Origin: Pararhizobium qamdonense
GTDB lineage: Bacteria; Pseudomonadota; Alphaproteobacteria; Rhizobiales; Rhizobiaceae
Assembly: GCF_029277445.1 (NCBI RefSeq)
Contig: NZ_CP119569.1
Location: 1 to 64,000 of the forward strand
Length of the DNA stretch: 64,000 nucleotides
Direction of reading: 5' to 3'
Within the stretch, counting starts at the first letter, position 1. Every line of letters starts with the position of its first letter. Of this stretch, positions 1 through 8,719 are shown piece after piece. The notes under the pieces were generated by a model. The model was not told the DNA's origin. It saw nothing but the letters and a program-made list of their open reading frames with translations, and did no database searches. Made by a program: the position numbers and the translations under genes.

Positions 1-849
1 TGAATATTCGCGGCTGAACTGGGATGGGCTTTCATAGCCAACCTCAAAAGCGGCCGTCTCGACGTTGGCTCCTTCAGACACCATCAGACGCCGCGCCTCC
101 AAGAGACGAAGTTGTTTCTGATATTGCAGCGGAGTAAGAGATGTCAGCTCTTTAAAGCGTCGATGAAAGGCGGAGGGGCCAAGCCTGGCAATGGCGGCAA
201 GCTCTGCAATCGAGACTGTCTCGCAAAATCGCTCTCTTAAATTTTGAATAGCATTGATGATCGACATCGAATGGTTGCTGCCGAGGACGACCTGGGCGAT
301 ATCCGCGCCGTGCGGACCATCCAAAAGCCAGTAACAGATCTCCCGCCTGATCATCGGCGCCAGTGTTGACCAAGCCCGCGGCGTATCGAGCAAACGAATA
401 AGCCGTAGTACCGAGTCCGCTAGCGCCCCGTTCAAATCAACGACTGCAGCGCCACAATGTGCACGGTCGCACTTATCCGGAAAGATATCTGCTTCCTCGA
501 TAACCGAACGCATGATGGCAGAGTCGAATTCGATGATAACGCCGAGGAAAGGGGCGTCAGGACTTGCCTCGATGACGCGACCAACAGACGGCATCTCGAC
601 GCTGACGACGAGCGCCTGGCCCGCATGGTATTGGAAGCGTTTGTCGCCGAAGCTCGTCCACTTGGCACCCTGCGCTACCACACACAAGGCAGGCTTCAAG
701 ATGGAGTGCGAAGGCGGCTTGGCGCAGAACGAGCGCAAAATGATCACGCCCTCTATGGCCGTAATGTAGGGGCCCTCTCCGGCCTGTCGGTCGGCGTACT
801 GCCGCAGAGCCGCAGCGATGTCTTCAATAGTGGAGTTTCCATGTTGCAT
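1..849 (-). CDS. AraC family transcriptional regulator (3' end cut by window edge)
   Basis: The frame is open from an ATG at 849 to the first base of the window, 283 codons with no stop, so the C-terminus lies outside. Residues about 25-175 look like the AraC_N ligand-binding domain. About residues 195-283 are the AraC DNA-binding part, with the first helix-turn-helix in the segment SIAELAAIARLGPSAFHRRF and a second near the edge ending ESPSQFSREYS. It is divergent from the short-chain dehydrogenase that starts at 957. Inference: it activates that gene in response to a small molecule. The family is clear; the ligand is unknown. Confidence 0.85.
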   Translation of the reverse strand, partial: MQHGNSTIEDIAAALRQYADRQAGEGPYITAIEGVIILRSFCAKPPSHSILKPALCVVAQGAKWTSFGDKRFQYHAGQALVVSVEMPSVGRVIEASPDAPFLGVIIEFDSAIMRSVIEEADIFPDKCDRAHCGAAVVDLNGALADSVLRLIRLLDTPRAWSTLAPMIRREICYWLLDGPHGADIAQVVLGSNHSMSIINAIQNLRERFCETVSIAELAAIARLGPSAFHRRFKELTSLTPLQYQKQLRLLEARRLMVSEGANVETAAFEVGYESPSQFSREYS

Positions 850-956
850 ACTTAACGTTTATCGGTGCGAGTATGTTTAGGCAAGAAATAGCTGCCTTCC
901 GGCATTCTGGCCACCGAATTGTCACGCTATAAGGCATGAACACATAGGAGCTAATG

Positions 957-1736
957 ATGCTAAACAACGATACCATTGCATCCTCGGCGAAGGTCGCCAT
1001 CGTGACTGGAGGCAGCCGGGGGCTCGGCCGAAATACCGTGATCAGTCTCGCCAGGCGCGGCGTGGATGTGATCTTCACGTACAAATCGGGTCGGGCCGAA
1101 GCTGAGGAGGTTGCAGCATGCGTCAGGGCAGAAGGCCGCAATGCGGTCGCAATCCAGCTCGACGTCGCAGACTCAGCCACGTTTGAGAGCTTTGCCGACA
1201 AAGTGCGCCAGGCACTTCAAATTTTCCGGAAAGAGCGTTTTGACTTCCTCGTCAATAACGCGGGCACATCAAGCGGCATGAGTTTCTTAAATGCTGTTGA
1301 GGAGGAATTCGACGCGCTTTTCATGGTCCATGTGAAGGGTCCGTTCTTCTTGACTCAGAAACTTCTGCCGTTGATCAACGATGGCGGAAGAATCGTCAAC
1401 ATCTCTTCGGGCCTGACGCGGGTTGTCATGAACAATCGTGCAGCCTATGGCACGATGAAAGCTGCTGTGGAGACAATGACAAGATACATGGCGTTCGAAC
1501 TTGGTTCGCGCAAGATTGCCGTCAACGTCGTCGCCCCAGGCGCTATCGCCACAGATTTTAGTGGTGGCGTGGTGCGGGACAATCCTGAAGTCAACAAGGC
1601 AGTCTCCAACATGACCGCGCTGGGTCGCGCTGGATTGCCAGACGACATTGGCCCCATGATTGCCTCGCTGCTGTCAGAGGACAATCGCTGGGTCAACGCG
1701 CAACGCATCGAAGTGTCCGGGGGCATGTCGATCTAA
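957..1736 (+). CDS. SDR family NAD(P)-dependent oxidoreductase
   Basis: Classical short-chain dehydrogenase of about 259 residues. It has the Rossmann motif TGGSRGLG near residue 20, NNAG near residue 100, a catalytic Ser in NISSG, and YGTMK supplying Tyr and Lys near residue 160. Two ATGs stand in tandem (954 and 957). AGGAG at 946-950 is 3 bases from the first and 6 from the second, so 957 is preferred. The gene is divergent from the AraC regulator at 1-849 and is followed by a hairpin at 1774. The substrate cannot be predicted; the C-terminal VSGGMSI matches the usual SDR ending. Confidence 0.88.
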   Translation: MLNNDTIASSAKVAIVTGGSRGLGRNTVISLARRGVDVIFTYKSGRAEAEEVAACVRAEGRNAVAIQLDVADSATFESFADKVRQALQIFRKERFDFLVNNAGTSSGMSFLNAVEEEFDALFMVHVKGPFFLTQKLLPLINDGGRIVNISSGLTRVVMNNRAAYGTMKAAVETMTRYMAFELGSRKIAVNVVAPGAIATDFSGGVVRDNPEVNKAVSNMTALGRAGLPDDIGPMIASLLSEDNRWVNAQRIEVSGGMSI

Positions 1737-1773
1737 TTACCGAACCCAGCGGACTGGGGTCTGGTTGTCTGTC

Positions 1774-1797
1774 CAGCCTGCCCTTTCGGGCGGGCTG
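1774..1797 (+). terminator. Hairpin terminator after the SDR gene
   Basis: A 10-bp stem (CAGCCTGCCC / GGGCGGGCTG, one G-T pair) closes a TTTC loop 38 bases after the SDR stop codon. Only a short T-rich tract follows, so termination may be weak. Confidence 0.6.
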
Positions 1798-2035
1798 CAT
1801 TTGCGTTCGCAAACACTGTAATACCGTTTGATTGGCTCCGGGAGGAATGACTGCTTCTGGCGCATTCTTAAGACCAATGTCGCCGTGATAGCTTTCCGAA
1901 TGGCCTATCCGCTGAACTTCTTGACGAGCCCAAGCAGGTTTTCCCACACCAGTGAAAGGACATCCCGCGCCACCTACGACAGCGCTGCCCTGCGGCGGCA
2001 GCGCGCTTGATCACCGTTAAGCCCAGATCATCTAA

Positions 2036-2347
2036 TTCAAGGTTAGGGCTCGGGCGGCGTGCTGTTTTATTGACTGTCTCAGTACTCGACCTGTCCGGCA
2101 CAAACCCGTTCGCGACCTCACTGAAATAAGTTCGTAGCAGCTCTCGAAACCGTATTGCATCTCAGACATCGGCGGGCGGACGAACGTAGCGCCATCTAAA
2201 ATACCCGAGGCAACGATCCAGGTCGAATATGCGCTTGGTGTACCAACGCGCTCGATATTGCGGTAGCCAACCTCACCTTTCGTCGCGAAAAAAATTAAGG
2301 CAGAGCCGATCCGCGGTACCCGGTAGGCGAGATCGCCAGTGGAAAGC
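2036..2347 (-). other. Unassigned open stretch in a mostly gene-free interval
   Basis: Between 1800 and 2350 no convincing gene is seen. On the minus strand one frame stays open for about 100 codons from just after a TAG near 2347 to a TAA near 2036, with text such as VGYRNIERVGTPSAYSTWIV, but it has no start codon and no ribosome site. It may be a remnant of a larger gene whose family I do not recognise. Confidence 0.25.
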
Positions 2348-2354
2348 TAATGGG

Positions 2355-2672
2355 TCATGGAAATAGCTTGGCCAAGTGCGCCGTATAGCCAGGTTCACGG
2401 GAGCATGTGCCTCTTGCGGCGAAGTCGTAGGCAAGCACTCCGGCGCTAGCGCGCGCGTCACCCGATGATTGTAGAGGATCCTCTAGCGTACGAAGGAAAT
2501 GCAGAGCGCCAAGCTCTGTGAACGGCGTGGGAAGGAATTCGATAACATTTGTGGTCCAGGGATCGTCAGTCAGTCGCTGAAATACGATGGCGTCTCCGTC
2601 AATCAACGGACAGATCCCCGGAATAAGGGTCGAGATGAGAGGAAACTCTACAAGGGACTTAATCATGCCCAT
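2355..2672 (-). pseudogene. Truncated GNAT acetyltransferase fragment
   Basis: The first 65 or so residues match the start of the intact GNAT encoded at 24743-25258: both carry the segment FLPTPFTEL and a TDDP motif. After about residue 68 the similarity ends abruptly near base 2470, and the remaining 38 codons encode unrelated sequence before the stop. The acetyl-CoA binding core (Arg/Gln-x-x-Gly-x-Gly/Ala) is therefore absent. Most likely a paralogue fragment left by a deletion or rearrangement. Confidence 0.6.
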
Positions 2673-2748
2673 CCACCGCCGCTTGGCGAAAAAGCGTCAA
2701 GAAAGTCATCGTGGATACTGGCGTCCTTCTCTTGATAAGGCTCGGACC

Positions 2749-3336
2749 TCAGAGTTTTGCTTCGTGCACACGACGACGCGATAGGGTTACGCTCAGCCAA
2801 ATCGCCGAAACAAGAAAATAGAATGCTCCGAAGCCCGCGTAGCCGGCGACCGTGGAGATCGAAGGTTCCTGCGGCGTGTGCGCTTGATACATGAAGACAG
2901 CGCCTGCTAATGCCGATTGACCGCCACTTAGAACCATTGCCCACTGACCTCCGCTCGTTTTCCAGCGCCGCACGGCGGTCCCAAGCTGTAACAGCCCTGA
3001 AAAAATCGCCCATAGGCCGAATGCTCCAAGAACCCAGTTCATGCTCATTGTCAAAGCGATGATCACGGCAATTGTCATTATTGAGCTTGCAGTGACATTG
3101 ATCGCCTGGCTGCGGTTGACCGCCAAGCCGCCGCTCCTGGCCGCGTCAACAACGTTCGCGGCGGCATCCCAAGCCGGATAGGCGATCAACAGTGCGGCCG
3201 CTATCGCAAATGATTGCTGCCCGATGGTCAAGGCAGCCGTGACCCACAATACCGAGAACGCCGCACGTGCAAAGTAATACTGCTTGAGCCATTGCTCGTT
3301 GCCGCTCGCGGCAATGAACGTCTGATTGTTTGACAT
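2749..3336 (-). CDS. DUF308/HdeD-like integral membrane protein
   Basis: A protein of 195 residues with about six hydrophobic helices in paired hairpins, interrupted by short charged loops such as RRWKTSGGQW and DAARSGG. Length and helix pattern fit the DUF308 (HdeD-like) membrane family, whose members are small inner-membrane proteins linked to acid or general stress in some bacteria; no catalytic motif is visible. The next gene on the same strand, 3385-3714, lies 48 bases upstream and may be cotranscribed. The family call is by pattern and not certain. Confidence 0.6.
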   Translation of the reverse strand: MSNNQTFIAASGNEQWLKQYYFARAAFSVLWVTAALTIGQQSFAIAAALLIAYPAWDAAANVVDAARSGGLAVNRSQAINVTASSIMTIAVIIALTMSMNWVLGAFGLWAIFSGLLQLGTAVRRWKTSGGQWAMVLSGGQSALAGAVFMYQAHTPQEPSISTVAGYAGFGAFYFLVSAIWLSVTLSRRRVHEAKL

Positions 3337-3384
3337 TGTTCTTTTTCACTTTCTTGAATGATGAGGTTTATTAAAGCGCGTCGG

Positions 3385-3714
3385 TCAGAAGAAACCGACC
3401 TGTTTGCCAAATGCGGTATTCTCGTCCCGCTCATACCGGCCAATTCGGTCGCTCTCGCCGGAGAGTTTCGCAGCTGGCTTTTCTGAGAACTCGACGGTCG
3501 GTGAGCTCTCGTGCGACGGAATTACTAAATCAATGCCGTGGTCGCTCTCCAAGCGAATGAGCTTCTCGAATGCCTCATTGATCTCCCCCTGCCGCTTTGC
3601 GACCCATCGGCCGTCGGGATCAGAGAGGATCGAGTTGGTTTGGCCGATCTCAACCGGTGGCGAAGAAGCGATCGCTGAGATGGCCATTACTTTTTGAACT
3701 GGGCGTCTGCTCAT
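3385..3714 (-). CDS. Hypothetical protein
   Basis: A hydrophilic protein of 109 residues. The middle is helical and charged (EINEAFEKLIRLESDHGIDL) and the C-terminus is rich in Glu, Arg and Lys. No signal peptide or membrane helix is seen. It lies between the DUF308-like gene and the molybdopterin oxidoreductase operon on the same strand. I do not recognise the family. The reading is supported by coding-like composition and modest gaps on both sides. Confidence 0.5.
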   Translation of the reverse strand: MSRRPVQKVMAISAIASSPPVEIGQTNSILSDPDGRWVAKRQGEINEAFEKLIRLESDHGIDLVIPSHESSPTVEFSEKPAAKLSGESDRIGRYERDENTAFGKQVGFF

Positions 3715-3748
3715 GAGCTGTGATCCCGTAGTTTGCTGTTTGACTGCC

Positions 3749-4525
3749 TCAGATGCCGGCGTACCATTCGTACCCGCGATCTTCCCAATAGCCGCCGTTC
3801 CCGCCCCACAGGCCGGCGAAACTATCCACTAGTTCGATGCGCATGATGTACTTGGCCTGTTTGTACCCCAGCTGCCGCTCGACCCTGAGACGCAACGGAG
3901 CGCCGTGGCCCACGCTGAGATCTTGCCCGTTCATCTGGTAGGCGAGGATGGTTTGAGGATGAACCGCGTCAATGAGATCGATGCTCTCGTAGTAGCAGCC
4001 GCTGCCATCGAGCGTCTTTTCGAGTTCGTCGGCACAATGCAGCACGACGTAACGCGCCGTTGGCTTCAGCCCGGTCAGCCGCAACAGGCTGCCGAGCGGA
4101 ACGCCCGTCCATTTGCCGATGGCGCTCCATCCCTCCACGCAGTCATGGCGGGTAATCTGGGTGCGGGACGGGAGCGCCTTCAGATCGGCAAGCGAAAACA
4201 TCTGAGGCCGATCAACAAGACCGTCGATCTTCAGTCGCCAATTTGCAAATTTGCCTTCCAGCAATTCCGCATACTCCTCGCTGTCGGGCGCGCTCGTTCC
4301 ATTGACACGGAAAGAGGGAGAAATGTCCTTTTCGTCAAACTCACGCGCCAGGGCATCACGCCCCTGAAGCAGTCTCTGTGCCTTCAACGTCAGGTGCTCG
4401 GCTGAACGGAGGACATTGGCGACGTTTGCGTTTTGGTCCAGCAAGTCACATCCGGAAAGGGTCAAGGCGCTAGCACCAAGAGTGCCACCAATCAAAAAGC
4501 GGCGTCGAGTAAAGAGCTTGCTCAT
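3749..4525 (-). CDS. Molybdopterin-dependent oxidoreductase, Tat-exported
   Basis: 258 residues starting at the ATG at 4525. The N-terminus carries a twin-arginine signal (LFTRRRFLIGG) followed by a possible lipobox ending in Cys (LSGC). The body has the sulfite-oxidase/MsrP-like molybdopterin fold, with RHDCVEGWSAIGKWTGVPL containing the Cys expected to bind the molybdenum. Known members are periplasmic reductases or oxidases that take electrons from a partner cytochrome. The start overlaps the stop of the cytochrome b gene by ATGA, so the two are translationally coupled. The substrate is unknown. Confidence 0.85.
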   Translation of the reverse strand: MSKLFTRRRFLIGGTLGASALTLSGCDLLDQNANVANVLRSAEHLTLKAQRLLQGRDALAREFDEKDISPSFRVNGTSAPDSEEYAELLEGKFANWRLKIDGLVDRPQMFSLADLKALPSRTQITRHDCVEGWSAIGKWTGVPLGSLLRLTGLKPTARYVVLHCADELEKTLDGSGCYYESIDLIDAVHPQTILAYQMNGQDLSVGHGAPLRLRVERQLGYKQAKYIMRIELVDSFAGLWGGNGGYWEDRGYEWYAGI

Positions 4526-5400
4526 GATTTCGGGCCTTTTTCCTGGATCGCATAGCGTCCGGTGATCATCGAGCGGATGTTGTTCCAGGTCCCGGAAAGG
4601 ATCACCATTGCTACATGCACGATAACGAAGATCACAAGCGCCGACGCTGTGATGAAATGGATCGTGCGCGCGGACTGGCGTCCACCGAAAACATCGACAA
4701 GGGACGGCAGAGCGGCATCGACGCCCGGCGACATGGTCAGGCCGGTCAAAACCATCAGAGGCAGGAGGACGACAATGACCGCCAGATAGGTGAGCTTTTG
4801 AAGCGCGTTGTAATGCCTGGCCTCCTCCCCTTCGGGGAAGCGGAGACGAGCGTGGTCGAGAACCTCGCGGCCGAGATGGCGAGGCGAGAGTTCGTGCACC
4901 TTCGGCGCCAGGTCTCGCCTGAAATGTCCGCTCAGAAGGCTGAAGCCAAGATAGAGAATACCATTGATCACAAACAGCCAGGCAAAGAAGAAATGCCAGC
5001 GACGTCCAGCCGCGAGATCCTGGAACGAGGGGATTGTTGCCCAAGACGGGAAAGCGCGCGCAGTCGGCTCCCCATCAACATTGGAAACACCGAGAACGCC
5101 AGTTGTAGGAATCTGTAGCCCTGCGACACGCAAGAAGCCGCTTGGCGTGCCTGCACCGTCGTCGGAGCCGATCGTCAGGACGGCCGGGTCGCCGTTCGCG
5201 CCATAATGACCCCAATAAAGCTCCGGGTGGGCATTGAAGATCTGCAGCCCGCTCAAAAGAAGGAAGCTCAGGCAAAGCACGTTCAGCCAGTGCGTAAGCC
5301 GAGTTACAACGGAGTGACGACGGATGAAGATCGTCCGAGGATATTGAACATTGTCATTGGAAGCGTTTGCGCTCATCTCAGCGTCTTTCATCTGTGGCAT
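4522..5400 (-). CDS. Cytochrome b/b6-domain membrane subunit
   Basis: 292 residues, with helices near residues 35-55, 135-155, 205-225 and 245-268. Histidines that could hold haem sit in TRLTHWLNVL, GRRWHFFFAW, ARTIHFITAS and IVHVAMV. The pattern fits the Ni/Fe-hydrogenase-type or cytochrome b561-like family. It overlaps the molybdopterin enzyme gene by 4 bases. Inference: it anchors that enzyme and passes electrons between it and the quinone pool. The first codon choices are ATG at 5400 or at 5376 (MSANASND). Confidence 0.85.
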   Translation of the reverse strand: MPQMKDAEMSANASNDNVQYPRTIFIRRHSVVTRLTHWLNVLCLSFLLLSGLQIFNAHPELYWGHYGANGDPAVLTIGSDDGAGTPSGFLRVAGLQIPTTGVLGVSNVDGEPTARAFPSWATIPSFQDLAAGRRWHFFFAWLFVINGILYLGFSLLSGHFRRDLAPKVHELSPRHLGREVLDHARLRFPEGEEARHYNALQKLTYLAVIVVLLPLMVLTGLTMSPGVDAALPSLVDVFGGRQSARTIHFITASALVIFVIVHVAMVILSGTWNNIRSMITGRYAIQEKGPKS

Positions 5401-5486
5401 TTACGGCTGCAGATCGAACAACCTCGATCTGTAAGTCACCGGCCGAAGCAGTATGGCGGCTGCTCCGGCCAGTGACGGCGTGGTCT

Positions 5487-6113
5487 TCACATGGGTGGAA
5501 CCACGCCGTTCTTGCCGACGACCACCTGGTGGGCGATCGGGCCTGTTGCAGCCTTTTCGGCGGTGATGAAGACAACGGCGCCGGGAACGAGATCATCCTT
5601 GGTGGCTCCAGCGATGGTCACGACAGGCGTCCCATCCGGAATGGCGATCTTCTTTTCCTTCCCATGATAGGTGACCGTGACGGTCCGGCCATCGACGCCC
5701 TTAACGGCATCCGCGACCGTCGCATTGGTCATGCTGCTGTCGGGCTTCAGATCCCAGCCGTAGCTGCCTTCGCCAAGGCCTTTCATTGCCGGCGGGAAAA
5801 TGACGACCTCAAGCGCTCCATCGCCCCCGTCGGCCTTTGGCAAGGATGCGATTCCCACGAAATCGCCCGGCTTGATGTCGGTGACCTTGGCATCTGCGAC
5901 GCCTGCCACCTTCCAGTCGTCGGCAAGCGCCACATCGATTGTCTCGCCTTCGCGCGTCTTCACTTTGAGCGTTGAACCCTGGTAGTCGACGATGCTGCCG
6001 CGGACATGGATCGGCGCGGCTTTCTTATCTTCGGCAGATGCGGGTGTCGAAAGGACTGTTACCGAAAGGATGCTGGTCAGCCCGAGGGCCAGAGCGGGGA
6101 ATACATTTTTCAT
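5487..6113 (-). CDS. Exported DUF5666-like protein
   Basis: 208 residues with a signal peptide (MKNVFPALALGLTSILSV, cleavage after TPASA). The mature part has two beta-rich repeats of the kind VRGSIVDYQGSTLKVKTREG and VDGRTVTVTYHGKEKKIAIP, similar to the OB-like DUF5666 unit. No metal or cofactor motif is visible. It is the first gene of a three-gene operon with the cytochrome b and the molybdopterin enzyme, and a TetR-type operator stands 9 bases before its start. Function unknown; periplasmic location is inferred. Confidence 0.75.
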   Translation of the reverse strand: MKNVFPALALGLTSILSVTVLSTPASAEDKKAAPIHVRGSIVDYQGSTLKVKTREGETIDVALADDWKVAGVADAKVTDIKPGDFVGIASLPKADGGDGALEVVIFPPAMKGLGEGSYGWDLKPDSSMTNATVADAVKGVDGRTVTVTYHGKEKKIAIPDGTPVVTIAGATKDDLVPGAVVFITAEKAATGPIAHQVVVGKNGVVPPM

Positions 6114-6121
6114 TTTATCTT

Positions 6122-6136
6122 CCTACTAGTTGGTAG
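6122..6136. promoter_or_regulatory. TetR operator, copy 1
   Basis: CCTACTAGTTGGTAG lies 9-23 bases before the start of the gene at 5487-6113. It matches the site at 6780-6794 read on the other strand (CCTACTAGAAGGTAG) in 13 of 15 positions. The CTAC...GTAG symmetry is typical of TetR operators. Confidence 0.75.
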
Positions 6137-6179
6137 TTTCATTGGACGCGATTGGCCTGAGCAGGCTAGCTACGCAGGA

Positions 6180-6770
6180 TTAGTGAGAGACATTCGGCGT
6201 AAGGCGGCTGAGAGCAGGTGAAAGTATCGTCGAAAAGACCTCCGGTTTCCCGTAGGCTCTCGCCGAGAGCATTGCCCCGTACACCGTCGCCAGAAATGCT
6301 TCGGCTTCAACGTGCGGTTCGCTCGTGAGATTGAGCGCTCCATTTTTGCTTCCACGCTCCATCACCGTCGTCAGCCACGATGAAATAAAGCGAAAGAATT
6401 TCGTCACCTCGGTTGCGACTTCCGGCGGAAGAGATGGCAGTTCACTGGCAAGCAGGGCGCACACGCAGTAGGGCCTGCTGGCATCCTCGATGCATTTGGT
6501 CCAATGGTTTGCGTAAACCTTGAGGATGTCCAGAGCGTTTGGAACATTCTGTTCGAGCGCCGCCACGTTCGCCTGACCGTCTTCCCGGTAGCGCTTGACC
6601 AGCTCACGCACCAGATCGACCTTGCTGGGAAAGTGATGGTGGATGCTAGCCTTGCGTATGCCGACCACTTCCGAGATATCTGCATAGCTGAACCCGTTGT
6701 AACCCCCACTCATGATGAGGTTGCGCGCAGAGGCCAGGATTTCGTCGGAAGTGTTCGAAAGATTGCTCAT
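6180..6770 (-). CDS. TetR/AcrR family repressor of the molybdopterin/cytochrome operon
   Basis: 196 residues. The N-terminal helix-turn-helix spans about residues 8-55, with YADISEVVGIRKASIHHHFP as the typical recognition segment. The C-terminal half is the all-helical ligand domain and contains Cys-x-Cys in RPYCVCALLA. The gene lies 66 bases upstream of the DUF5666-like gene on the same strand. Nearly identical operators stand before both genes, so it probably represses itself and the operon 3749-6113. The inducing ligand is unknown. Confidence 0.85.
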   Translation of the reverse strand: MSNLSNTSDEILASARNLIMSGGYNGFSYADISEVVGIRKASIHHHFPSKVDLVRELVKRYREDGQANVAALEQNVPNALDILKVYANHWTKCIEDASRPYCVCALLASELPSLPPEVATEVTKFFRFISSWLTTVMERGSKNGALNLTSEPHVEAEAFLATVYGAMLSARAYGKPEVFSTILSPALSRLTPNVSH

Positions 6771-6779
6771 GGAATCTGT

Positions 6780-6794
6780 CTACCTTCTAGTAGG
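6780..6794. promoter_or_regulatory. TetR operator, copy 2
   Basis: CTACCTTCTAGTAGG lies 10-24 bases before the TetR start at 6770. Its reverse complement differs from the site at 6122-6136 only in the two central bases, which supports one protein binding both. Confidence 0.75.
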
Positions 6795-6826
6795 CAGATC
6801 GTCAATAGCAAAAGTTCTTTTTCTTG

Positions 6827-7654
6827 CTAGCCGTCCGTGGAGACCGTAAGAGCTTTCCACGATGCGAGTTCCTGCTGCAAACGCTCGATCCGCGCGGTCA
6901 CGTGGCTAAGGGCATCACTGCCAAGAAGCAGCTGCGGCGGAGGATTGTCCAACCCGATGAGAGTAAGCACAGCGGCGGCCAGTTTTTGAGGATCACCGAG
7001 CTGCTTGCCGCTTACGGCCTGACGTGCCTCGCGGATCGGATCGAACAGGCTGTCGTAATCCGCAATCGACCTGTCGGTGCGGACCATGGAACGCCCAGCC
7101 CAGTCCGTCCGGAATGACCCAGGGCAAAGCGTTGTCACCTGAACTCCAAACGGCGCCATTTCCGAGCGCATGACCTCGGAAATGCCCTGAAGCGCGAACT
7201 TGCTGCCGCAGTAATATGCGATGCCGGGCATGGTGATCATACCGCCCATGGACGTGACGTTCACGATAAAGCCACGGCGGCGCTCACGGAACCTCGGAAG
7301 AAATGCCTTGGCCACAGCGACGGCGCCGAAGACGTTCACGTCAAACTGACGTCGCATCTCTTCAAGTGGCGATTCCTCAAGCACGCCCTCGTGACCGTAT
7401 CCTGCATTGTTGATCAGCACGTCGACTGGCCCGTGTTCGTCCTCCGCTTGCTGGACGACGTCAGGGATGCGGTCGAAATCGGTGACGTCGCAAAGGACCG
7501 GGCGCAGTTCCGGGAGGCTCTTTGCCAGCGCTTCGCGCGAGGCTTCGGAGCGGACGGTCCCGATGACGGTGTGACCGGCTTCGATTGCGGCAGTGGCGAT
7601 CGCCAATCCGAAGCCCGAATTCGCCCCTGTTATAAAAAACGTTTTGCTCGACAT
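6827..7654 (-). CDS. SDR family oxidoreductase
   Basis: 275 residues. The nucleotide motif is TGANSGFG near residues 9-16, followed by NNAGYG and the catalytic YYCGSK. The C-terminal extension (LLLGSDALSHVTARIERL) is characteristic of the SDR subgroup often annotated as oxidoreductase/SDR5-like. An SD-like AAGGAG precedes the ATG at 7654. It is divergent from the AraC gene starting near 7746, which is its likely regulator. The gene ends 32 bases before the TetR operator, so read-through into tetR is possible. Confidence 0.87.
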   Translation of the reverse strand: MSSKTFFITGANSGFGLAIATAAIEAGHTVIGTVRSEASREALAKSLPELRPVLCDVTDFDRIPDVVQQAEDEHGPVDVLINNAGYGHEGVLEESPLEEMRRQFDVNVFGAVAVAKAFLPRFRERRRGFIVNVTSMGGMITMPGIAYYCGSKFALQGISEVMRSEMAPFGVQVTTLCPGSFRTDWAGRSMVRTDRSIADYDSLFDPIREARQAVSGKQLGDPQKLAAAVLTLIGLDNPPPQLLLGSDALSHVTARIERLQQELASWKALTVSTDG

Positions 7655-7745
7655 TTCTAAAACTCCTTGATTAACCGTGGATGACAGATAATCTCAACGC
7701 CAACTGAACTCGATTGCGGATCCTCTAATTGTTTTGCCTAATCCT

Positions 7746-8657
7746 ATGATTTCTGAAAAGCAGTCCGTCGCCCATGACCGGCTCGTCGCCGTGGCCGGGC
7801 AACTGGCTCCTCGCCACGGCTACAATCAGACTGCGATCAGTTGTGTCCGTATCCTTCGCACCGAGGCGGTGCTCGATGACGTTCCGGTTCTCTATAAGCC
7901 GGGGGCGGTCTTCGTATTACAGGGAAGCAAATACGGAATCCTCGAAGGCGACGTCTACCTTTATGACGAGGACCATTATCTCGCTGTCTCGGTACCGGTT
8001 CCGTTCCGAATGACTTCAAAGGCAAGTCCACAGCGGCCATTGCTTGCCGTCTATCTGGAGTTCGATATGCAGATGGCGACGGAGATTGCTCTGCAGGTGG
8101 AAGAACTCGCAGGTCCCGCAGACGCCAAACCGCGAGGACTGCTCTCGAGCAGAATGGATCGCGATATCGAAGACGTCCTGCTTCGACTGCTGACTGTGCT
8201 CGTCAACCCGGTCGATGTCGCCGTGCTCGGGAGCTCCATCCTGCGTGAACTGCATTACCGCGTGATGGCTGGCTCGCAAGGTAGCGCGGTTATCGCGGCC
8301 CTTCAGCGAAAAGGGACGTCCGGAAAACTGCTTGAGAGCGTGGCATGGCTGCGGGAGAACTACAGCAGTGAAATCGCCGTCGCGGATCTTGCGAGAGACT
8401 TGGGTATGAGTGTTCCTTCCTATCACGTCCATTTCAAGAACCTGACCGGCTCGAGTCCGATGCAATATGTAAAGGCGATGCGGCTCCATGAGGCGAGACT
8501 TATGATCGCCCGCCAGAGCGGGACGATCGCAGAAGTGGCGGGATCCGTCGGCTATGTCAGCCCGGCGCAGTTCAGTCGCGATTTCAGACGGCATTTCGGG
8601 CGCACGGCGTCGGAGGAGGTCAAGTGGGTCCAGCTTCACCTCGGAGAACAGGTGTGA
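7746..8657 (+). CDS. AraC family transcriptional regulator
   Basis: 303 residues from the ATG at 7746; an in-frame TTG at 7734 is an alternative and no strong ribosome site decides between them. The N-terminal half resembles AraC_N (beta-rich, with VLQGSKYGILEGDVYLYDEDHY). The C-terminal third holds both AraC helix-turn-helix motifs, IAVADLARDLGMSVPSYHVHF and IAEVAGSVGYVSPAQFSRDF. It diverges from the SDR gene at 6827-7654 with a 91-base gap, the usual arrangement for a dedicated activator. No clear operator palindrome was found in that gap. Confidence 0.87.
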   Translation: MISEKQSVAHDRLVAVAGQLAPRHGYNQTAISCVRILRTEAVLDDVPVLYKPGAVFVLQGSKYGILEGDVYLYDEDHYLAVSVPVPFRMTSKASPQRPLLAVYLEFDMQMATEIALQVEELAGPADAKPRGLLSSRMDRDIEDVLLRLLTVLVNPVDVAVLGSSILRELHYRVMAGSQGSAVIAALQRKGTSGKLLESVAWLRENYSSEIAVADLARDLGMSVPSYHVHFKNLTGSSPMQYVKAMRLHEARLMIARQSGTIAEVAGSVGYVSPAQFSRDFRRHFGRTASEEVKWVQLHLGEQV

Positions 8658-8719
8658 TGATCTAACTCTCAGCTCGTCAACTTCTGTGCCCGAAGGATTG
8701 GCTCACACCGCGGTAAATC

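Noticed and set aside
457..855. Plus-strand open frame of 132 codons
   Set aside because: It lies opposite the AraC gene, whose domain pattern is clear, and is a shadow.
4615..5118. Plus-strand open frame opposite the cytochrome b gene
   Set aside because: The minus strand has helices and haem-binding His; the plus frame has skewed, low-quality composition.
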